From: Rhizopus sp. PT2906
Taxonomy: Eukaryota; Mucoromycota; Mucoromycetes; Mucorales; Rhizopodaceae
DNA: 64,000 nt
Assembly: GCA_025529335.1 (NCBI GenBank)
Contig: JAMYHX010000008.1
Location: 186,001 to 250,000, forward strand
Reading direction: 5' to 3'
The position numbers and the translations under genes are program-made. Numbering within the stretch: position 1 is the stretch's first letter; the number at the start of each line of letters is the position of its first letter. Under the pieces are notes generated by a model that was not told where the DNA came from, ran no database searches, and saw only the letters and a program-made list of their open reading frames with translations. Below are positions 45,601 to 58,057 of this stretch, piece after piece.

Positions 45601-46871
45601 TTGTGGGCAACGTACACTCAATCGGTAGTCCGAAAATGAAGCAGTTTTGCTTCAAAATGACTCCTCATGGCCATTTAATGCAACCCACGTATCAAATATT
45701 GATGATCGGCAATAAGCTACCAATGATCAGCAATAACGAAGCACACACATACACACCCCTATATTCAACAATGATAATGAGCTTGCCTATGGCTCACAGT
45801 CAAGCAGAACCTCAAACTGTATAGCCTTTTTTTAGTCATCAGTAGTCAACAAGGATATCAACAACAGTATGTTGCTTGTAAGTCTGGCTCGAAGTACTTC
45901 TTCTACGATACCTTGATTGAGATGAGAGATAATACTTCAACAGATAATTGAATACCATCCACATGAGCTATTGACTCTTGAAATCCTCTCAATCCATCAT
46001 ATAGTTGAATGCAATCATGGGCAATGTTTGGACGAAATTTACAGAGGCTTTTGGAATAACAACTTATTAGCTTATACTGCTTGTTCATGGTTTAATGTGC
46101 TAATACAAGAAGTGCAAAATAGATGTACCTAATCATGTAAAAATAGATTTATATAACCATTATTGAATAAAGCAACACGTGCTGTCTATTAGAGGAAAGA
46201 AAGAAAAAAAAATAAAGATATAGAGAGCTGCATATTTACAATCGAGATAAAAGAGGAGAGGAAGTAGAATAAAATGACTGGTTAAGCTTTGGATTGGAAA
46301 TCATACGCATGCATACACTAAAAATACAATATACAGTAAATCCCCTAATGCAAGGTCCAGTGCTTATCGGTGCATTCTATTTTATATACTCTTTTTCTCT
46401 TCAGCTGAGTGACTTCAGGAAGTGCATGTATAGTAATAAAATTCTTTATCAATGAATGTCATAGTTATATTATACTACATACGCTGATGTTATCACTCAC
46501 CTTTGTTAACTATTTTATGCTATTTAAGGAGCACTTTCAGAACATTCACGATCCCTTATCCCGTCTCCTTTTTGCTAACCTTGAAAAAAAAAAGAATATA
46601 TCGTTTTACCTCTCTCTCTCTTTTTCTTTCCTTTTCGTCTATCAAGAATCCCCTTGACGCTTTAATTTATTGTGGTTAGTATTTATAACTGTTTTTTATG
46701 TACTCATAAAAATGGCTTTCCTTTTCTTTTTATTATGCAGCAGTTTAATCAATTGAAACTTGTATAGGGCTATAATTAAATAACTATTACTACTACTACT
46801 GCTGCTGCTATAATAATTGCAATAATTACTATAAACATCACAACACTCTAGTCTTTCTGCTCCTCAACAAC
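42621..46871. other. gene-poor region with unidentified short open frames
   Basis: More than 4 kb without a gene I can support. Short open frames at 43943-44140, 45388-45576 and 45573-45824 have no recognisable family. A single fragment at about 43870-43945 reads GADKAGRPVVYLFTT, faintly like the entry of a CRAL-TRIO (Sec14) domain, but stops at once. A patch with higher GC and a GCGCGCGC-like core lies at 44860-44900. A short TACTAC/TGCTGC triplet run (46787-46809) precedes the chitin synthase gene. Confidence 0.4.
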
Positions 46872-49800
46872 ATGGACTTTACGTTTAAGGATATATCCAT
46901 ATCTACAAATTTTGACATCCAGACATACACAAGCAGTGGTGCAACCAAAAAGCGCACTTCATCAATGATACGGCCTGAGCGTAGTCGCTTCAATCAACAT
47001 CATCCACAATACCACACAAAACGACACATTGAAGCAAAAACCGAAGCTTATTATGACTCATTGGAAGATACACATGGCTCCAATCAACGATCAGCCATTC
47101 GCAGAAGCATCTTAGCACACGATTATGACGAAAAAAGGGCAGAAGACACTTCTAGTTCAGTCGACGAGCCACACAAAAGACTAAGTATTTGGCAAATTTA
47201 CTGTTACTTAATCACCTGCTGTTGTTCACCAACGATCCTAAAAGTGATTGGCAAAAAGGATAAGAATGCTCAAATGGCATTTCGAGAAAAAATAGGCCTT
47301 GTTGTCATCATTTTGATGATTATGGCCTTTGTCGGCTTCTTAACCTTTGGATTCACACAGGTTGTATGTCCCAGACCTCCTCTCAGCTTTAGACTGTATT
47401 CGATAAGTAATGGATACGTGATCATTCATGGGTGGGCCTACATGCTGGCATCCTGGAATAATCATCCGCCTATCCCAGGGATTTCAAAAGTGCCTACAAA
47501 CGTTATATATGAGCCAATCAATGCAGGTGGTATGGATGCATCATTTCTGTTTCAAAGTATAAACGGACACTGCGCTTCAGTTATCACGCCAAAATCAAAA
47601 GGCTCTGTTGTTGGAGGAAGCTCGTTACCTTCTTACTTTCCTTGCCAATTGATCGATAAAAGCTATACACCTCCCGATCCTTCACTTTACGCAAACCATA
47701 CAGCTTGTCATCTATCTTCTTCAGCAATGACCACCTTCAAGGAATTAAGGACAACAGGAATAATAAACTCAGAAGGAAATTATGATAAGGCCGGAAGAGT
47801 TTATTATGATTGGGACGACGTCAATAGTACATCGCATCTAGCTGTATACAATGGGTAAAACACATACAAAAACTAAAATTATTGATATAGTTAGTAACAC
47901 CTTCTTTTAACCCTTAGACATGTTTTAAATCTAAATCTGTTGCAATCATTACCTCTTTCTCTATTTGATGTTCCCAAAGATGGTCTCATACAAGCAATGA
48001 TTCAAGACATATCCTCCTTTGGTGGACAAGACATCACCCATAGAGTTGTCACTCAGAGATCTGAAAGTATACCCTGGAGGGCTGAAGCGAGATGTTTAAA
48101 AAGTCTGATTAAGGTTGGCGAAATAGATACAAAGAGTGTAGGTTGCATGGCCTCTGATGTTGTCCTGTACACGTCTCTGATCGTCATCCTCGGTGTTATT
48201 CTCATCAAGTTCTTTCTTGCTGTTGTCTTTGGCTGGTTTCTTTCATGGAAACTTGGAAATTTTAAGGAGGGCAAATCATACAAAGATAGAATGCGTCGTG
48301 ATAAGGAAATCGAGAATTGGACAGCAGGCATAAACGTACCTGCTCGATCACCTTACCAGAACGGTTCAGGCGAATCGAAATATAATCTTCATAAGTCAAC
48401 CTCTGCCTATGCAGCCAAAAAGGCTTCCATCATACCCAAGAAATCTCGATTTACGCAACCAGATGCTGGGTCAATGCATTTCAACCCAAATGATAGATCA
48501 GCCAGTATGATGTGGACACAGTCTTTAGGGTAAAACGTGTGGCAATGATATAATAATGGACTTGAGTTTTTGACATTGGTTTTTTGCTTATTTAGATCCA
48601 GAGTATTCCGTTCAAGTGCTTATGAACGGTCCTACGCCAAACTGAATGGCTCTATATCAGAAAGAAGTCGAAGTTGCACAGGTTCACCGTTGTCTCATCG
48701 ATCATCCATTACATCCACTTCATCCAAGGCACATATAACATCCCAGCTACTCAAGGAGTGCTCTCAAAAGCTTTCTCCTTATACTGTACCTCAGCCTCTC
48801 CCGGATTACATGCCCTTTGGATTTCCTTTGGCTCATACCATTTGTTTGGTTACTTGTTACTCTGAAGGGGAGGATGGACTACGTACAACGCTAGATTCGA
48901 TTGCGACCACAGACTATCCAAACTCTCACAAGCTCATACTTGTCATAGCGGATGGTATGATTACCGGACACGGTAACTCAATGTCTACTCCAGATATATG
49001 CTTATCCATGATGGAGGGCTTCTTGATTGAACCAGATGAAGTAGTGGCCAACTCATACATTGCTATTGCAGATGGCACTAAGCGACATAACATGGCCAAG
49101 GTCTACGCAGGCTATTATCGATACGACAATAACACTGTTGATACGGTCGCTCAGCAACGAGTTCCGATGATCACGATCGTCAAATGCGGTACACCAGAAG
49201 AACAGAACAGAGAAGCCAAGCCTGGTAATCGTGGTAAAAGAGATTCTCAGGTCATCTTGATGTCCTTTTTACAAAAGGTCATGTTTAATGAAAGAATGAC
49301 AGAACTCGAATATGAATTCTTTTCAAACATCTGGCGCATCACAGGCGTAAGTCCTGATGAATACGAAATTGTTCTCATGGTGGATGCAGACACAAAGGTG
49401 TATCCAGATGCTCTATCTCGACTTGTAAGCTGTATGGTCAATGATCCTGAAGTGATGGGTCTCTGTGGTGAGACAAAGATAGGAAACAAGACAGACAGTT
49501 GGGTCTCTATGATTCAAGGTAAACCAAGACACGCTTACACCTAAAGTGGTCTTTCTAACATTTCAACTAGTCTTTGAGTATTATATTTCTCATCATCAAA
49601 GTAAAGCTTTTGAGTCTATATTCGGAAATGTCACGTGTTTACCTGGTTGCTTTTGTATGTATCGAATCAAGGCTCCCAAAGGAAATAACGGACACTGGGT
49701 TCCTATTTTGGCTAATCCTGATATCATTGAACATTACTCTGAAAACGTAGTCGACACGCTTCACAAAAAGAACCTGCTGCTACTGGGTGAAGATAGATAT

Positions 49801-50730
49801 TTGTCCACTTTAATGCTCAAGACATTTCCTCGTCGAAAGATGCTGTTTGTGCCTCAAGCAGTATGCAAAACTGTTGTACCTGATTCATTTATGGTTCTCT
49901 TGTCTCAACGAAGACGTTGGATTAACTCGACAATTCATAACCTGATGGAGCTTGTCTTCGTTAGGGATCTTTGTGGCACGTTTTGTTTCTCAATGCAGTT
50001 TGTAGTGTTTATGGAACTGGTTGGTACATTAGCTTTACCTGCAGCCATCTCATTTACATTGTACCTCATTGTGATGGCTATATTAGGACAACCAGCAGTT
50101 CTTTCCTTGATTCTGCTAGCACTTATCCTAGGTCTTCCTGCAGTCTTGATTGTCATGACCAGTAGAAAGCTCGTGTATGTAGGCTGGATGATCATCTACC
50201 TATTCAGCTTACCCATCTGGAACTTTGTTCTTCCTTCCTATGCGTATTGGCACTTTGATGACTTTACCTGGGGTGAAACACGAAAGGTGCAAGGCGAGGG
50301 CAAGGACAATCATGGAGATAAGGAAGGAGAATTTGATTCTTCGCAGATAACAATGAAGAAATGGACTGAATTTGAAAGAGACAGAAGGATGAGAGAAGCA
50401 CAAGCGCGTTCAGAGGCACTCTTACAGCAACATTTAGCCAAACGCTGGTCTCCAGCTGATCTATCTATCGATATTGATAGATCTACCCTGTCTAATTTGA
50501 TTGATTCAACTCTGAATGCTTCGGCTAGATCGCTCACACCATCTTGTCCAACATCACCTCGTTCATCCGTACCCAAACAAAAGGATGACAGTCAAGAAGA
50601 AGAAGAAGAAAGGGATGAAAAGAGTAATGATAAAGATATGTCTGTAGTCTCTCTTGATCTAAGTAGACATGATGAAATGACCTTGACCGTAAATATACCA
50701 ACTGAAACTATTGAGATAGAAGAGCTGTAA
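46872..50730 (+). CDS. chitin synthase, class IV-type (Chs3-like)
   Basis: Polymerises GlcNAc from UDP-GlcNAc at the plasma membrane. Four exons. A long basic cytosolic N-terminus is followed by a membrane segment IGLVVIILMIMAFVGFLTFG and a large luminal region with Asn-Ser/Thr sites. A second membrane pair follows near 48160-48250. The GT2 catalytic domain begins AHTICLVTCYSEGEDGLRTT. It contains ILVIADG-like LILVIADGMITG, EIVLMVDADTKVYPDALSRL, the acceptor-site Asp in LLLLGEDRYLSTLM and the product-binding QRRRWINSTIHN. Several C-terminal membrane helices follow, then a long charged Ser-rich tail ending TIEIEEL. Introns all GT-AG. No myosin domain is fused. Confidence 0.94.
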
Positions 50731-50793
50731 TAATAATAGTAGTAATGATCTAAATAAAATTGTTTTTTTTATTTATTTATTTATTTCTATTGA

Positions 50794-53367
50794 ATGATGC
50801 AACCAATTAAGAATTCTACAGATTACTTGCGAGACTCACTCACTAATCTATTACATCGCTGGGAGAAAACATACATGGTTGGTTGATTGTAGAGTGACTG
50901 AGTAGATCATGAACTCACGTTCCAAGTATGGATAGAAAAAGCGTAATGACAATGAACAAGTGATAACACTCTTCATTCAACTGGTGAACAACATTTATGA
51001 GCAAATACAAACAGGGCTCTCGACAGATCTATCAGTGTTTGTACACTTTTTAACCTGATTGTGAACATTCACTCATAAATATATATATTCTAGTGCTTCT
51101 AATGATTTGAAACAGTTTGTAAAAGAGACGACTGCAGATATCATAAACAAGTCAGCATCCTTTCATTTTTATAACGCGCTAAAGTTATGTTATCAAACAT
51201 TATTGAAAGATATAGACATGATGTTCACCTTGAAACTGTCGACTGATGTATCATTTGCTCATCTATTTGCACCTAATTTTAAGTATCAGGGCAAGGATCT
51301 AGAAAGACGATGTCGTCTGATCCTAGACACGGATTTGCCTAAAATAACCGATATTTTTAATCTTGGAAATGAATTCCTTGATAATGCTATTAGAAAAGCA
51401 ATGTTGGATGATGATCAACTCGATTTAACTCTAAAAGATGTAGAACTATGGACAATTGAACAGGATAACGATAAACACGTTGATATCGAGCATCTTCAAT
51501 CAAATATTGAAAGGATTCAGGAGTTATGCAAAAAACTAAATGCGCTATCACTTGCACCAAGCTGGACAAGTATTCTAAAAGATATAGTGGATGAAAGACT
51601 AAGGGCAAAGGAATGGGAAGAGGAGTACAGTCTATCGTTAGTCAATGTTCAATTGAAATGGTTACATGCGATAGTATTACCATGGATCTCACATATTATG
51701 TCAAGATTGAATAATGAAGGTAATACAATATATAACGCTCTCCAAGCCTATTGCTCACGTTATTTGGTTTGATACAAGATGCCGACTGGTATGATTTCTT
51801 GAGGTTAAAACTAAGAGCAGAGCATGTGTTATATGAGTCAATATATCAATATAGGTATGCCCCCCTCTTTACATAGAATACTGGCTTAAATACTCATCCA
51901 TTTCTAGAATTGGAAATATACTTGATACTATTTTGGATATTCCTGAAACGAACAATGCCATCTTGGATTTAAAGGTAGACGCAGCATAATCAAACTCTTT
52001 TTTCTGACAATCCTGTATTAGATTACTGTGGACAAACGAGGCTACTTGGATGACTTGGAAAAAAAACTACTACAAGAGTATGTGTTTGCTCATGACACTA
52101 TTTGTACTTTACTGATGACCATCATAGGATAAAAAATCGACTTCTTCAACTAAGCGTGTCTACTACAAGTATTTTAGAATACTATGCAGCATGTGTACAA
52201 TGTTTAAGGCAGATTGATCCCTCGTGTAAGATATTGTTGACAGTAACTGATACAATACAAAAATATATAAGGCAAGCTTCAGGATAAATATCTTTTACTG
52301 ATAATTAAAAACACCACTTTAGGGAATATCGTAAGGACGTGGCACAAGGAGTTGTTACTATCATTAGGAATCCTGAAAACTATGACATTCAGTTACGAGC
52401 GAATGATGATGAACCCTATGTATTTTCAATTGATGAATTAAGTAATGAAAAGACGCAAAAGGAAAAGATACCAGATAGAGAACACATGTTAGGTAAGATA
52501 TCACTCTATCTTTTTAACCTTGTAATCAAAACATGGAGAAATAGAAAAATTGGAAAAGTTGAAAGCAAAGTCATCCGATATGGCAGCACTGTTGATCAGT
52601 ATGTGCAAATCAGTAAAGGACTTTGTGATAGCATATGGGGATAGATTGGGAGAAATACTGTTGAAGACAAAAGACTATGATACTGAAGAAGAAATACTTC
52701 GTTTGGAAATAATAAAGATGAACTTTCCTCCAGATATGTTCATTCGCTGTGATATCATGCTTAAAGATGTGGCAGAAAGTAAGCGAATCGACAAGATGAT
52801 CCATGAAAACGAAGCCATAGACAACTCCTTCCGTTCTCTGATTGTATCACGAAAGTACTGGCCAGGCAATTATGATAGTGGCGATGGTGATGAATCTGAA
52901 GATAATGATGACACTCACAACATAATGGAATATTGGCCCCATCAGAAAAGGTACACCCAGCCGTGATTATTCAATATATGTATATATTCATGCAAATCTA
53001 GGATTATGAAGGATTACATGGCAGAGTATGGGAGAAAGAAGGCTTCGAGAAGGTTGAAATTTTTACCTTCATTGGGCACTGTTTCAATAGAGTTAGAATT
53101 TCAATCTGGCAAACAAGAACTCGAGGTTCAACCAGAAGCTGCGGTCATCATTTCACTTTACGAACATGAAGGTGCGTACCGCACTTGCTATCATTTCAAG
53201 TTATCTTATTCTATTTTCTAGGCATAGCATTAACAAAGGATGACATAGCGACTAGATTAGGAATTAAGAAGAAAGTGGTGGTAGAATGTATGAATTTTTG
53301 GACGCAAAAGGGTATCTTGGAACTTATGGCGGATGGACGATACCAACTATTGTCAAACTTAAAATGA
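50794..53367 (+). CDS. APC2: anaphase-promoting complex subunit 2 (cullin-like)
   Basis: The cullin scaffold of the APC/C ubiquitin ligase. It starts at 50794 or the next ATG (50797), giving MQPIKNSTDYLRDSLTNLLH. Early introns are less certain. Recognisable blocks are RIGNILDTILDIPETNNAIL, DKRGYLDDLEKKLLQE, LEYYAACVQCLRQIDPSCKI and VAQGVVTIIRNPENYDIQLR. The cullin-homology core follows: LGEILLKTKDYDTEEEILRL, NFPPDMFIRCDIMLKDVAES, SFRSLIVSRKYWPGNYDSGD, then RRLKFLPSLGTVSIELEFQS, LEVQPEAAVIISLYEHEG and the winged-helix end ALTKDDIATRLGIKKKVVVE. Intron 52272-52322 is GC-AG. A typical C-terminal APC2 segment after the winged helix is not obvious; the stop at 53365-53367 could hide a further intron. 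Confidence 0.88.
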
Positions 53368-53399
53368 CAGCCAAGTTGCTTATAAAAAAAAAAAATACC

Positions 53400-53721
53400 C
53401 AACAAATCTACACGCCGTATACCAACAATAAACTTACTATTCAACTTAAAAGCTTTCTATTTTTACATACGTGTAAGCTTGGTGCATGGAATCCGATCAA
53501 AGATACAGTGAAGGTATCTTTGAGTTCTCTTACTTAATAGTAATTGCTGTCTATTGATTCTTCACAGTTATTCACCTATGAATACCACAGTCTCGACTAC
53601 GAAGAAGGTATTTAAACATGTCCCCTTTTTAACAAAAACAGAACAAGATGAACAAAGACAAAAGAAGAAGAGATCTATGCTACAGATGTACAGTGGTGTA
53701 TCAACAGCAAAGAATATTTGA
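53400..53721 (+). CDS. possible exons, unidentified
   Basis: An open stretch ending LGAWNPIKDTVK stops at a GTATCT donor (about 53514). After an acceptor (TTCACAG, about 53568) comes LFTYEYHSLDYEE, then a short intron (about 53608-53641) and EQDEQRQKKKRSMLQMYSGV, ending at TGA near 53721. The phases agree, so these look like real 3' exons. They may be the C-terminus of APC2 reached through an unrecognised intron, or a separate small gene. No family recognised. Confidence 0.35.
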
Positions 53722-54755
53722 CTTTTTGCCTTGTTTGCTGACCATTTTTTGGTCTTTCAGATATGCGATTGGCTCTATAACTGCTAAACGCGAAACTTGG
53801 CAGTGCACTTGAAGTAGATAGCCCTTGAAGAAGGCTTTGCCAGGACAATTTATATGTTTCCAGAATCTTTTCAAAGGTGATCAGGATATTTATGGAGCAC
53901 GACGTAGTAGCTTATATTGCAATGGAGCAAACCTCTAAATGGATTGGCAAGTAGAGCCAAAAAAGGAGAAAAGTTGTACTTTAAGTCTATTAAAATATAC
54001 ACTCCCCTTTTTGGTTACATATGGTTACAATTGTCTGTAAGACTGTGACAACAGTCATGCACATCCGATCATCACTACTCAGCTGTAACGCGGAATGACT
54101 TGGCCACTTGGCTTGTCTTTTCCAGAGTTACATAGAAAATGAAAAAGGATTTTTTTTTATTGGAGTAATGATTGTGATTTCATAAACTGAACAGCAATGG
54201 AAAGTGCCACTAATTTGTATACGCGCGCACGCAGATCATTATCCAGGGTCATGATAACAAAGTTAGTCTGAAAAAAGATTACAAAGGTGTATTACATTTT
54301 TAGTTCCTTGGGAAAATAAAGAATTACTCTAATCCTTCACATTTAACAATAAAATGACATGCGCTTACAGTCTTGATTCGATGCCAATTGATTGTCAACG
54401 AAACCTCGAGATGCTTTGATTTCATTTACAATATAGAGTAATGTAGACATACGCCTACAACCAAGCACATACATACACACACAAAAAAAAGAGGATAAAA
54501 GCAGTTTAAAAGACAAGAGGTCACATTGATACGAGAACATCAGGTGCATGAAGAAGAAGGAGTCGCCAATGGGTAAAATACACGACAATAACACAAAAAT
54601 GTAATGGCAATCTTTTCCTTTGAGAAATACATGAGTAACATTAAGTAAGGAAGTTCTTCTTTACAATCTGTATTACTCGTTTTCTAGTATAAATATATAA
54701 AAGGTAAAGCAGATCTCATGAAAACCTCATCTTGTTGTAAAAAACCAACAATACA
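53722..54755. other. intergenic, nothing recognised
   Basis: About 1 kb upstream of the phospholipase gene with no supported open frame. A TATATAAAAG box at about 54694-54703 lies 53 bp before its start codon. Confidence 0.45.
54694..54703 (+). promoter_or_regulatory. TATA box of phospholipase B-like gene
   Basis: TATATAAAAG, 53 bp before the ATG at 54756. Confidence 0.5.
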
Positions 54756-56368
54756 ATGGTCTTATTCAAGCTCATATCATTGATCTCAATTGCTGCTCTA
54801 AGCGTGAATGCTATAGATGTCGCGTCTATTTCTGAATGTCCAAAGCTGTCTCCTAGAAATGTCACAGCAAAGGACATTACTGATCTTCGTGTTGATGATA
54901 TCCAAATCGTCGCTGCATTAGGCGATAGGTACAGTAGAAACAAGTATTAAAATGGAATATTGACCTTTTTTATACTCATAGTATCATGGCTGGATTTGGC
55001 ATGATGGGTATCAACAATGGTGAAGGAGGTACTGGGATCTTAAACTTTAGCTCGGTGATGGAGTTCCGTGGCAACAGCTATGGTATTGGTGGTGATAGTG
55101 GGGCTGTCACTTTGGCAAATTTTATAAAGAACTACAACCCAAAAGTCCAAGGGGCATCTACCTTGAGTCATCTTGCCTCGTTATGTTATGGAACCTTGTG
55201 CTCTCCACCGTTATCCATGTGTAAGCTCTTTCTTCTTTTCACTGAATTTACCACATCTCTAACACACTTTGGTTAGACCGCCCCCTAAGAGATAATCTAA
55301 ATGCTGCTCAAAGTGGTGCAATGGCAGTAAATCTTGATTATGAACTTGATTATCTTATTCCTCGTAAGTTGAACTAGCATTACATTTAGGCTATTGTATT
55401 AAACTATGGTCAATTAGGTATCAAATCTCAGTTCCTCTTATCTGACGGATATAACACTGCATGGAAGATGATTACGATTCAAATAGGCAGTAAGTTAATC
55501 TCATGTATACATAAACATCTTTATTGACTGCTGTAAAAAGGTAATGATCAATGCGCTTCTTGCGACAGCTCAATGGCACAATACGTCACTCCAGAAGCCT
55601 ACGGAAAATACGTGGAAGCTGCCATTCAAAGGATTCAAAAGGAAGTTCCTAGAACTGTAGTGAACTTGCGTAAGATACTCTTTTTTAATTCAGAACCTTA
55701 AGCTCTGACCTATGTCTCTCTAGTTGGAACGTTTAAAGTTTCAGGCGTCTTTCCTCTAACTGCTGGTCAGACTCAATATTGTAAACCCAATGGTTTATTG
55801 GAAAATAAGCTTGAATGTGGCTGCTCCAGTTCTGCAGATAACTTGGCAAGTATGGATGCTGTATCTGATGGTAAGAATAACAATCAGATTGATTAGCTCC
55901 TGACTGTTGTGGATAGGATACAATCAGCAATTACAGGCAATTGCTGCAAAATATCCAGGAAAACCTGGAGGAACATTTGCGGTCATGTACACTCCTGCTC
56001 CAATTGATCTATCTTCTTTCCCTGTTGATGCTCTTAGGTAATAACAAGTGTCGTTCTTTGTATACTTTATCTAATATATTTTTTATAGCAACCTCGATTG
56101 TTTCCATCCTAGTTTAAAAGGTCATCAATGGATAGCCAAGGTAAGGTTGGTTTATTTATTATATAAATATCTCAATTTATATTGTCTCATAGACTTTTTG
56201 GAATCAACTATTCCTCAAGAATTCTCAGAAACCTTCCATCATCAAATTTGATGAAGGTCTGAAGGTAAGAATCTTTTTTTTTTTTAAATAAATGTAGCAT
56301 TCTAATATTTTTTTTTTTAGATTCACTGTCCTGCTGATAATGATAGGTTGCCAACAGTCTCTTCCTAA
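54756..56368 (+). CDS. secreted phospholipase B-like GDSL/SGNH lipase
   Basis: A secreted or wall-bound SGNH hydrolase of the animal/fungal PLB1-like type. The signal peptide is MVLFKLISLISIAALSVNAI. The domain starts ITDLRVDDIQIVAALGD; an intron splits the nucleophile codon (AG/T at about 54928/54983), giving GDSIMAGFGMMGIN with the catalytic Ser. The Gly block reads FRGNSYGIGGDSGAVTLANF, followed by NYNPKVQGAS. The Asn block is less clear (about 55420-55500). The C-terminal Asp-x-x-His dyad is in LDCFHPSLKGHQWIAKTFWN. About eight short GT-AG introns. It ends DRLPTVSS. Enzyme class is firm; lipid substrate is inferred. Confidence 0.9.
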
Positions 56369-56501
56369 CTGATTATAATAAATATGCTCATAAAGAGCTG
56401 CATAACAACGAAAAGACATTGTACCTTGTGTGACAATAAGAGAAAGGGAACTAAAACTTTTTTATTTAATTAATGAAAGCTTTTTTATTTTTATATTCTT
56501 G

Positions 56502-57291
56502 ATGAACTCTTTCAGCTCCTTTCTCAACTTTAAACGATCTCCAACTGAAAGAGGCCATCATAAATCAGACAACTATACCAACCAAGCTGATAATGCCATT
56601 ACCATTTCATTTGAAGACACTTATTATGATGTTGACTTTGGTCAGCTGTCCATGAATCAACTTACAGTAGCTGATTTAAAAGAAAGATGTAAAAGAATCA
56701 CGGGAGTACCTTTGGCAATCATGAATCTCAAGGTTTCAGGAGGTAAGTTCACAATATCTTTTCCTCTCCCTTTTTAAGTAACCAATTAGGATAAGCAAAT
56801 ATAAAGGATGATACAGCCACTTTATCATCTGTTGGTATCTATAGAGGTTCTGTTGTCTATGTTTTTGGAGAAAAGACAAATGTGAGTAGTGATTGAAGAG
56901 GAAGACTTGTTTAAACTGACTTTGACTATAGATGGAACAAACAAAACTGACAGTGTCTGGAAATCCTGAAGAAGTTGGATATATGACAAGAGTATCAAAG
57001 ATTATGGAAAAAGTGAATGATTCTAAAAACAAGATTGAAGAGTTTGATATGATGGTCATCTGTATCCTACAAAATGTTGATAGTGGGGAGCAAAAAAGAA
57101 AAGAAGCAGAGACATTGGGCATATATCTATACGAGATATTAATGCAAGCATTAATTGCACTCGATGGTGTGAATTGTCCTTTTGAATTTCAGACAGCAAG
57201 AGCAAATAGGAAGGAAGGAGTAAAAGAGTGTCAAGAGTTGATGGATAGAATAGAAAAATCAAGAGAAGCCTTGAAGGCATATTATAACTAG
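56502..57291 (+). CDS. ubiquitin-like plus BAG domain Hsp70 cochaperone
   Basis: Exon 1 starts MNSFSSFLNFKRSPTERGHH and holds the first half of a ubiquitin-like fold (AITISFEDTYYDVDFGQLSM, VADLKERCKRITGVPLAIMN). After an intron with acceptor GATAAG, the second half is NIKDDTATLSSVGIYRGSVV with YVFGEK. The third exon is helical: YMTRVSKIMEKVNDSKNKIE and YLYEILMQALIALDGVNCPF, then ARANRKEGVKECQELMDRIE, a BAG domain that binds the Hsp70 ATPase lobe and promotes nucleotide exchange, as in BAG1. No membrane anchor like that of yeast Snl1 is seen, so it is probably cytosolic. Confidence 0.85.
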
Positions 57292-57380
57292 AATAAATCT
57301 ATCCTCCCCTTTGTTAGTTGTCAAGAGACGCGTTTCAAAAACCAGAGTCGGATTTATATAGAATTCACTCTTTTTTTTTT

Positions 57381-57989
57381 TTATTTTCCACCGACACAGA
57401 TGACAACACCTACAATGACTAAACCCATGCCTAGCCATGCATCTATGAATAAAAGGATTGAGTAAATGAGTTTAAATAAAGACAAGCTTTACCTCTTCCA
57501 CCAATAGATTCGCCCAAGAGTAAGCCTGTTAATAGAGAAAATATGAATGTAAGCGAATTGGTAATTGGAACAGCCAGCGACATGTCTATTTTTGTTTAAA
57601 TCAGCTCTTTTTATTATTATTGTTATCATATTTACCTGATTTTCCAAGGGTATAATAATAGACTATGGACCCACTCAAGTTGATTACTAATGGAACTAGA
57701 TACTATTCATAAATGAGCATTTTTATGATGAATGATGTTTCTATAGTACTCTTTACCTGCCATTTTGTCAATAGATATTTTATTTCAGCAACCCACTTTT
57801 GTAACCCACCTTGAGGATATCGTTCAGATACTTTTTCAAGCCCTGCACTTCCCTTTTTAATCAAGGGATTTGTTGATCCCCAACAAATAGCTACGAGGAT
57901 GAACCCAAAGAGTTGACCTTGTCATATTATTATTATTATTATTATGATTATTATCACTACTTATCGCACTTACGAATAGAATCGGACAT
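57381..57989 (-). CDS. TMEM234 family membrane protein
   Basis: A small four-helix membrane protein related to drug/metabolite transporters. Five exons: MSDSI, then GFILVAICWGSTNPLIKKGS and AGLEKVSERYPQGG, YLVPLVINLSGSVVYYYTLG, MSLAVPITNSLTFIFSLLTG with LLLGESIGG, and AWLGMGLVVVGVVICVGGK. Blocks and order match human TMEM234 (GALWGGTQPLLKR-like, LAVPICNSL-like, GE-x-IGGK). The third base of codon 6 comes from the second exon. Its function is unknown in fungi. Its start is 68 bp from the divergent small membrane protein gene. Confidence 0.85.
57926..57958. repeat. ATT trinucleotide run in the first intron of the TMEM234 gene
   Basis: About eight TTA repeats with one interruption, entirely within the intron. 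Confidence 0.6.
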
Positions 57990-58057
57990 CACCAGGGAAA
58001 AAAAAAAAAAAAAAAGAAAAGAGACAATAAATGCAAATTATTTCTTCCGCTTCAACC

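Noticed and set aside
45573..45824. 83-codon open frame in the gene-poor block
   Set aside because: Composition is plausible, but no family, neighbours or splice sites support it.
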